A stretch of 64,000 nucleotides of DNA from DASVTR01 sp033855775 (GTDB taxonomy: Bacteria; Acidobacteriota; Blastocatellia; Pyrinomonadales; Pyrinomonadaceae), in contig JAWVFT010000047.1 of the NCBI GenBank assembly GCA_033855775.1, positions 13,837 through 77,836 of the forward strand. Direction: 5' to 3'. Position 1 is the stretch's first letter, and every line of letters begins with the position of its first letter. The notes below the pieces were generated by a model. It worked only from the letters and a program-made list of their open reading frames with translations, made no database searches and was not told where the DNA came from. The position numbers and the translations under genes were made by a program. Shown here one piece after another: positions 58,867 to 64,000 of the stretch.

Positions 58867-60141
58867 ATGATTGAGGGGAAACATTTGAACAGCCGCAAGC
58901 CAATCTACGTGCTGCTCGCCATCGGCTTCGTCATCGTCGCCACGCTGTCGCTCGTTCCTTACTCGCTCGGCCTGCAAAGGCTGAAGCAGCAAGTCGTCAG
59001 CGCGTTTACTATCCAAGCGCAGCCGGAGCCGTTGGTGTCCGCGCCGTCGCCGCAGCCGCCCGCGCCCGCTTTCGATGTCGCCGCGTGGTACGCCTCGCGC
59101 GACGAAAGAGCGGAAGAGCATGGCGTCCTGATTGAAAGCTTCGACGGGCGGCGCGTCTTCGCCGCGCACAACGCGGACGCCGCGTTCAATCCCGCCTCGC
59201 TCATCAAACTCGCCACTTCGCTCGTCGCGTTGAAGACGCTCGGCGCAGACTTTCGTTTTCAAACGCGCGTCTTCGTTGACGGCAAAGTTGACGGCAAGGG
59301 AGCCTTGCAGGGGCGGCTCTATGTCGCGGGCCACGACCCTACGTTCGGAGATTACGGGGCCAACCTGATTGCCGAAGAACTGCGCTCGCGCGGCATCAAG
59401 AGCATCTCGGAGGCGCTCGTCGTCTCGCCCGATTTCATCTTCAACTTCAGCGACAAACCGGAAGACTCCGGCGAGCGTTTGAGCAAGGCTTTGAAGATGA
59501 GCAAGCCGCCGCCGGTCCAAATTGGCGCGGAGACGGGCGGCGAGCCGCTCTTGACTTTAAACTCCAACCCGCTGCGCGACGTACTACTCTACATGAACGC
59601 GCGCTCAAGCAACTTCATCGCCGAAAAAATCGGCGGCCTCATCGGCGGCCCCAACGCCGTCGAGCAATATCTAACCGCGCAACTGAAACTCCCGCCTGCG
59701 CAGGTGAAGATTGCGACTGTCACCGGGCGCGAACATAATCTGCTGACTCCGCGCGGAGTCTTAACCGTGATTCGCGCTCTCATCGAAGAAGGGAAACGGC
59801 AGGGGCTTGAACCGGCGGACATTCTGCCGGTCGGCAGCGACGACGCCGGAACGCTGCGCCGTCGTTTCGTCGGCACAAGCCTAGAGCGAGCCGTGGTCGG
59901 CAAGACAGGGACGCTGACCGCCGAAGTTGACGGCGGCATGGCGAGCCTCGCAGGCATCGTCTACACCACGGACGGCCCGCTCGTCTTCGCCATCCTCGAC
60001 CAAGGCAATCGCATCTGGGACAACCGCCAACTCGAAGAAGCCCTGCTCATCGAAGCCATCGCCGGACAGACCACTCCCCAAGCCATCACCGGCCCGACGC
60101 CAAGACGACTACTCCCATCCGCGAATATTCAAAAACAGTGA
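58867..60141 (+). CDS. D-Ala-D-Ala carboxypeptidase, S13 (PBP4) family, short form
   Basis: Role: periplasmic trimming or cleavage of peptidoglycan peptides. Seen: 424 residues from ATG 58867; a TTG at 58885 has the better ribosome site (GAGGGGA). One N-terminal TM anchor near 12-32, Pro-rich linker, then the active-site motifs in order: SLIK (PASLIKLATS), SSN (RSSNFIAEK) and KTG (VGKTGTLTA). About 60 residues shorter than E. coli PBP4, so domain III is reduced. The stop (TGA 60139-60141) lies in a heptad arm. Confidence 0.92.
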   Translation: MIEGKHLNSRKPIYVLLAIGFVIVATLSLVPYSLGLQRLKQQVVSAFTIQAQPEPLVSAPSPQPPAPAFDVAAWYASRDERAEEHGVLIESFDGRRVFAAHNADAAFNPASLIKLATSLVALKTLGADFRFQTRVFVDGKVDGKGALQGRLYVAGHDPTFGDYGANLIAEELRSRGIKSISEALVVSPDFIFNFSDKPEDSGERLSKALKMSKPPPVQIGAETGGEPLLTLNSNPLRDVLLYMNARSSNFIAEKIGGLIGGPNAVEQYLTAQLKLPPAQVKIATVTGREHNLLTPRGVLTVIRALIEEGKRQGLEPADILPVGSDDAGTLRRRFVGTSLERAVVGKTGTLTAEVDGGMASLAGIVYTTDGPLVFAILDQGNRIWDNRQLEEALLIEAIAGQTTPQAITGPTPRRLLPSANIQKQ

Positions 60142-60290
60142 CGAGTGACGAGTGACAAGTGACGAGCAAGAGCGATGAGTAATGAGTAATGAGTGATGAG
60201 TAGAAGCAGACGGGTCTTAGCTCGTCATTCATCACTCATCGCTTCTTACTTCTTGCTCGTCACTTGTCACTCGTCACTTGTTACTGTTCT
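60136..60290. repeat. Heptad inverted-repeat element between convergent genes
   Basis: Arms 60136-60171 and 60251-60286 pair at 34 of 36 positions; an inner GATGAGT array (60172-60205) pairs partly with 60222-60242. The left arm carries the S13 stop and the right arm the glycosyltransferase stop (60274-60276), so each converging gene ends inside its own arm. Confidence 0.93.
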
Positions 60291-61041
60291 TCTGCATTTC
60301 CCAGAGAAGCAGGTGCTTGAGGAAGGCGTGGTGGGCGGCAAACTTTGCGATGCTGTAGCCTGCGAGGCCGTCGCGGAAGCCGCCTTTGAGAATGAAGCTG
60401 CGGGTGAAGGTGACGGGAGCGGCAGTGGCGATTTTCAAGATGGAAGTGCGGCGGCCTTGCTCGTACATCTGGCGGGCGGCCAGCGGCGCGTAACGCTCGC
60501 CAATCATGCGATGATGCTCGGCCACGCCGCGGACGCTGTAGTGCAGGAGGTCGCCTTTCAAGATTTCAACACGCGCGCCCTCGTTCATCTTGAAGGATTC
60601 GTGTATGTAGGCTCCCTTCCAACGCCCGCGCCCGCGATTGAAAAGGCGCAGTTGATAATCCGGGTACCAGCCGCCGCCGCGTATCCAGCGATTCATGTAG
60701 AACGAGCGACGAGCGACGCGATAGCCGTCGGCCCGCGGAGCTTCGCTGCTAAAGAGCAGGTCTTCGATTGCGGCGCGCAGCGGCGGCGAGACGCGCTCGT
60801 CTGCGTCAAGGCTGAAGACCCAATCGTGGCTGGCTTCGTCAACGGCAAACTGCTTCTGCGCGGCAAAGCCGGGCCACGCTCGCTCAATCACGCGCGCTCC
60901 GCAGGCGACGGCAATCGAGCGCGTCGCGTCGGTTGATTCCGAATCAACGACCAGCACTTCGTCTGCCCAGGAGACGGATTCGCACGCTGCGCGGATGTTC
61001 TCCGCTTCGTTGAAAGTGATGATGGCGGCGGTAATCTTCAA
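60274..61041 (-). CDS. Glycosyltransferase family 2, LPS-core type
   Basis: Seen: 255 residues from TTG 61041 (LKITAAIITFNEAENI), the expected GT2 N-terminus; an upstream TTG at 61074 lies in a heptad element. Motifs: DEVLVVDSESTDAT, DWVFSLDADERV (DxD-like metal site), then FNRGRGRWKGAYIHES and two weakly hydrophobic C-terminal segments. It resembles WaaE/KdtX-type beta-glucosyltransferases that act on the LPS inner core, which fits the KDO genes in this window; specificity is inferred. The last residues (NSNK) come from repeat sequence. Confidence 0.88.
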   Translation of the reverse strand: MKITAAIITFNEAENIRAACESVSWADEVLVVDSESTDATRSIAVACGARVIERAWPGFAAQKQFAVDEASHDWVFSLDADERVSPPLRAAIEDLLFSSEAPRADGYRVARRSFYMNRWIRGGGWYPDYQLRLFNRGRGRWKGAYIHESFKMNEGARVEILKGDLLHYSVRGVAEHHRMIGERYAPLAARQMYEQGRRTSILKIATAAPVTFTRSFILKGGFRDGLAGYSIAKFAAHHAFLKHLLLWEMQKNSNK

Positions 61042-61048
61042 GCGAGTC

Positions 61049-61114
61049 GGGAGCCAAAAGTCAGGAGCCTGCAAGTCTGTTTCGCGCGACTTCCAGACTT
61101 TCAGACTCCAGAGC
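61049..61114. repeat. Heptad inverted-repeat element between tolC-like and glycosyltransferase genes
   Basis: Left arm 61049-61079 and right arm 61094-61114, with TGGCTCC/TGACTTT/AGACTTT-type heptads, imperfectly paired (AGTCTG ends pair well). A 6-bp hairpin AGAGCG/CGCTCT (61111-61127) overlaps the upstream gene's stop. Fills the 85-bp gap. Confidence 0.65.
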
Positions 61115-61126
61115 GCTGACCGCTCT

Positions 61127-63211
61127 TTACGGGACAGTTGGAGTTTCGACGGTGACGTTGTTGGCGCGCAGCGTCGTCGAGGTGGCGCGTTGCAAGTCGG
61201 CCAGAGCCTTGTTGTAGTCAGTCTCGGCGCGCAGTTCTGAATTCTGCGCGTTGGTCAGGTCATTCTGTCTTTGGAAGAGCAGGAAGGTGGTCGAGCGTCC
61301 GACCTGATAGAGCCGTTGCTCGCCAAGATATAGCAACTCTGCGTTCTCGCGCGCCGTGCGAGCGGCGAGGACACGGCGGCGCGTCGTCTCGACGGCCTGC
61401 GCGGCGTTGCGCACTTCGACTTCGACCACCTGCTCCTGCAAACGCATGGAGGCTTCAAGCTGCGTGCGCTGGATGTTGGCCCCGGCGAGGTTGGCTTCAG
61501 CCGTGCGATTGTGGAAAGGGAACTGTATGTTGACGCCGACGACGACGTTGCGCGTGTTGAGATTGAACAGATTGCGCAGCGTGCGCCCGTAGCCGCCGGC
61601 GAGATTCGCCGGCACGCCGGAATCGGTCGTGATGGTCGGCACGACGACTGGCGGCAAGCCTTGAACAACGCGCAGTTGATTGATTTGGTCCAGAAGAAAC
61701 GCGCTCGTGCTCGCTTCCGGCGTGCCGGAGATGAGCGGCGAGGTGACGATTGTTCCGATGGGCGAGCCGGAGAGCCCGGTCGTCGCCAGCGTGGCTTCCA
61801 AATCAATGCGCGGGCGCGTCTGGTTTTTGAAGTACTGGATGTCGATGCCGTTGATGTCGCGTTGCAGATTAAGGCGGCGCAGTTCGGGACGATTGCCGCG
61901 CGCTTCGATCAGCGCATCGTTGAGATTGACGGGCGCGGCGTCGAAGGTCGGCTGGTCGGTCGGCGTCAACTGCGCAGACCATTCGGGCGCGAGCGGGTCG
62001 CGCAGGATTAACTGCTTGAGCAAATTCTCGGCCACCGAAATTCCCTGAGTCGCAATCAGCAGAGCGGATTCGCGTGTGGAGAGTTCCGTCAGAACTTCGG
62101 CGCGCTCAAGCGGAGCGGAAGAACCGGCTGCGACGCGGGCTTCGACCTGCCGCAGATTCTCGCGCGTCAGATTCAGATTGGCGAGTTGGTTCTGCTGGTC
62201 GCGCATGGCGAAGACCAAATCCCAGTAAGCGCGCTGCACCTGCGTGATGACATCAATAGTGCGACGGCGAAAGTCTGCGTCGGATTGTTCGAGCCGCTTG
62301 CGCTGGATGCGTATCTGGCGGCGGTTGTTGTCAATCGAGCGGTCGCGCCAGAGCGGTTGCGTAAAGGTCACGCCGAGGCTCGCCGAGTAGACGGGATTCA
62401 GCGTGTTGAATCTGGAATTGGTCGTGCGACGATTGTTGTTGAAGAAGAAATTATACTGGCCGCCGCCGGTGCTGAAAAATTTGTTGAGCGAGTTGTTGCT
62501 CGTCAAGTCTGTGATCGTCACCGTGCCAGCCGTGTCGGCGGAGCCGCCGAGCGTGCTCTGCTGCGCCTGCACCAGATTGTTGAGTTGCGGGTTGAAAGTG
62601 AAGAGCGGGTCGTAGACGCCTTGAAACGCGCGCAGCGTCGTCTCGGCAAAGCGCACGTCGTCGCGCGCGACTTCGATGTCGTTGTTATTTTCAAGGGCAC
62701 GACGGATGGCTTCGTTGAGCGTCAGCGTCAGCGTGTTGTCGCTCGTCACGCCGAGGCGCGAGAGATTGGGGACAGGCGGAACGGGCCGGGGCTGCTCCGT
62801 AGGGAAGACCGGATCGCGCAACTCCTGGCCGATGGTGATGTCGTCGGCAGGCGTGGGCACGGGCCGCTCGGTCGGCAGCGTGTCGGAAGTTGACGGAACT
62901 GCTCCGGGCCGGTTGGGCGTGGCCGTTTGCGGGGCGACGCTGGTTCCCGGCGCAGCCTGCGGGGCCGGACGCTGTGTGCCGGGAGGCGCGGTCGGGTCAA
63001 TCGTCGTCGGGCGCGCTTGTTCCGGCACGGGCTGGCGTTGCTCTGTCCCCGGCGGGCGCGTCGCATCCCGCTGCGAAGGGCTAATCGTCGGCCCCGGCGC
63101 GGGCGTCGGCGCGGGCGTTTGCGCTGACGCCGTTGCGACAGAAAGAGAGTAGATAACGAACGAGAGCGCGAAGACGAGCGCGCCTCGACTAAGAGAGGCA
63201 ATCCGTATCAA
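61127..63211 (-). CDS. TolC-family outer membrane protein with long Pro-rich linker
   Basis: Role: outer membrane channel of an efflux or secretion system. Seen: 694 residues, about 200 more than usual, from TTG 63211 with AAGGAG eight bases upstream. Signal peptide to about residue 30 (VATASAQT), Pro/Thr/Gln-rich linker about 31-155, then two outer-membrane-efflux repeats of long helices (IRRALENNNDIEVARDDVRF; LTQLSTRESALLIATQG-like segment) with a beta-hairpin each, and ending in the helix NKALADLQRATSTTL. Linkers of this kind may cross peptidoglycan or bind partner proteins. No inner-membrane pump gene directly adjacent. Confidence 0.92.
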   Translation of the reverse strand: MIRIASLSRGALVFALSFVIYSLSVATASAQTPAPTPAPGPTISPSQRDATRPPGTEQRQPVPEQARPTTIDPTAPPGTQRPAPQAAPGTSVAPQTATPNRPGAVPSTSDTLPTERPVPTPADDITIGQELRDPVFPTEQPRPVPPVPNLSRLGVTSDNTLTLTLNEAIRRALENNNDIEVARDDVRFAETTLRAFQGVYDPLFTFNPQLNNLVQAQQSTLGGSADTAGTVTITDLTSNNSLNKFFSTGGGQYNFFFNNNRRTTNSRFNTLNPVYSASLGVTFTQPLWRDRSIDNNRRQIRIQRKRLEQSDADFRRRTIDVITQVQRAYWDLVFAMRDQQNQLANLNLTRENLRQVEARVAAGSSAPLERAEVLTELSTRESALLIATQGISVAENLLKQLILRDPLAPEWSAQLTPTDQPTFDAAPVNLNDALIEARGNRPELRRLNLQRDINGIDIQYFKNQTRPRIDLEATLATTGLSGSPIGTIVTSPLISGTPEASTSAFLLDQINQLRVVQGLPPVVVPTITTDSGVPANLAGGYGRTLRNLFNLNTRNVVVGVNIQFPFHNRTAEANLAGANIQRTQLEASMRLQEQVVEVEVRNAAQAVETTRRRVLAARTARENAELLYLGEQRLYQVGRSTTFLLFQRQNDLTNAQNSELRAETDYNKALADLQRATSTTLRANNVTVETPTVP

Positions 63212-63477
63212 ACCAAAAGCTCCTTAGCTGCGAAACAGAAAGATTAAGAGTTGAGCACGTTGGCCGAAGTGCGTTGACCAGCCCGAACGTCCTGACATCA
63301 CAAGGTTACTACGCGCCTCGCGCGCAGTCGGTTTCAAAAAACCGGGCCGGGAAGCAAATCAAAGCCCACGATAATGAAATGCACAATCTCACGCCGGGGC
63401 GCAAAGATGCAAGCAGCAGCGGCGCGCTTTCCGGCGAGGGCCGCCGCCTGCTCCGGCTTGCGGCGCGGGCGCGTTGC
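63212..63477. other. Gap upstream of tolC-like gene and gapA
   Basis: Divergent promoter region of about 450 bp (to 63666). Up to 63477 no gene was found; a short GGTTT/AACC hairpin near 63330 and GC-rich inverted segments near 63430-63475 are the only structures. No convincing promoter for the tolC-like gene. Confidence 0.3.
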
Positions 63478-63507
63478 TTGACAGTCCGGCGAGGCCCGCT
63501 TTATCTT
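63478..63507 (+). promoter_or_regulatory. Predicted gapA promoter
   Basis: TTGACA (63478-63483), 18-bp spacer, TATCTT (63502-63507); same -10 as the tRNA-Gly promoter. The leader to gapA would be about 150 nt. Confidence 0.5.
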
Positions 63508-63666
63508 CCCCTTCTCTTGTAGTAACGTGTGATTCCGTAAAAAATTAACCGGGTGATTTTGCCGGACTGAAAGCGCCGCAGATGTTTGTGTGCGAACTCT
63601 CTTCGGGGCCTGACTGAGGCAACGCCCGCTATCCAAGCAAGCAAGCCGTAGGAGGCCACAAACATC

Positions 63667-64000
63667 ATGGCAGTTAAGGTTGGCATTAACGGATTCGGAC
63701 GCATCGGGCGCAACGTCCTGCGCACCGCGCTCGGCGACGCGGAGATAGATTTCGTCGCCGTCAACGACCTGACCGACACGAAGACCCTCGCGCATCTGCT
63801 CAAGTATGACTCGGTGCTCGGCAATCTGGATGAGGAGATTTCGGCGACCGAGGGCGGCATCAAAGTCGGCGCGGATGAGTTTCGCGTCTTTTCCGAAAGA
63901 GACCCGGCGGCGATTGACTGGGCTTCGGTCGGAGCGGAAATCGTCATCGAATCGACGGGCCACTTCACGAACGCCGAAGATGCCAAAAAACATTTGCGCG
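63667..64000 (+). CDS. gapA: Glyceraldehyde-3-phosphate dehydrogenase (partial, C-terminus outside window)
   Basis: Role: NAD(P)-dependent oxidation of glyceraldehyde-3-phosphate in glycolysis. Seen: first 111 of about 335 residues, from ATG 63667 with AGGAGG 11 bases upstream. MAVKVGINGFGRIGRNVLR is the Rossmann dinucleotide-binding start, followed by VNDLTDTKTLAHLLKYDSV and IVIESTGHFTNAEDAKKHL. The catalytic Cys region lies beyond the window. Confidence 0.97.
   Translation, partial: MAVKVGINGFGRIGRNVLRTALGDAEIDFVAVNDLTDTKTLAHLLKYDSVLGNLDEEISATEGGIKVGADEFRVFSERDPAAIDWASVGAEIVIESTGHFTNAEDAKKHLR

Overview
The window is about 60% GC, densely coded, and looks like chromosomal DNA of a Gram-negative bacterium, probably an acidobacterium (Blastocatellia-like). 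Pointers are a MacB-like permease of the acidobacterial 'orphan permease' type (38955-41492), a secreted Tricorn-like S41 protease, paired M16 proteins, KDO synthesis genes (so LPS is made), a TolC protein and several NtrC-family regulators. This placement is inference; no rRNA is present. Many start codons have no clear Shine-Dalgarno sequence.

Layout. 1-3419 (minus): MFS permease (cut by the window edge), alkaline-phosphatase-fold enzyme, NtrC-type regulator. 3573-8257 (minus): C5 haem operon hemX-like/hemA/dedA/hemC/hemD. 8584-14359: acyl-CoA dehydrogenase, HD protein, small membrane protein, proline dehydrogenase, NfeD-like protein and two proteins of unknown role. 14961-18135 (minus): PP2C phosphatase and a two-gene transsulfuration unit. 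18314-27309 (plus): kdsB, small membrane protein, pyrG, Ser/Thr kinase, kdsA, degenerate M1-like protein, kdsC, single-domain response regulator; then tRNA-Gly(CCC). 27743-36118 (plus): repeat-rich lipoprotein, two M16-family proteins, HEAT-like protein, UbiD decarboxylase, metallophosphoesterase, secreted protein. 36159-45639 (minus): MacB-type ATPase, Tricorn-like protease, duplicated permease, NtrC-type regulator and histidine kinase, a likely five-gene envelope system with its own two-component control. 46235-54506: small membrane proteins, CbxX-type AAA+ ATPase, MocR regulator divergent from an EamA exporter and an amino-acid decarboxylase, flavin-binding protein, peroxiredoxin. 53511-55770: ABC-2 exporter. 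55808-63211: VOC protein, histidine kinase, prepilin peptidase, S13 peptidase, glycosyltransferase, TolC; then the start of gapA at 63667.

The most striking non-coding feature is a dispersed set of about thirteen intergenic inverted repeats built from degenerate 7-bp units, most containing TGA (for example AGTGACR). They abut or overlap start and stop codons of unrelated genes. Because 7 is not a multiple of 3, an array of TGA heptads puts stops in all three frames, and the inverted arms do so on both strands; several genes take their last codons and their stop from such an arm. They also decide several start codons, since an upstream in-frame extension would translate the repeat. A second highlight is the 49580-49631 region, where two palindromes overlap two divergent promoters and the MocR gene appears to be leaderless.
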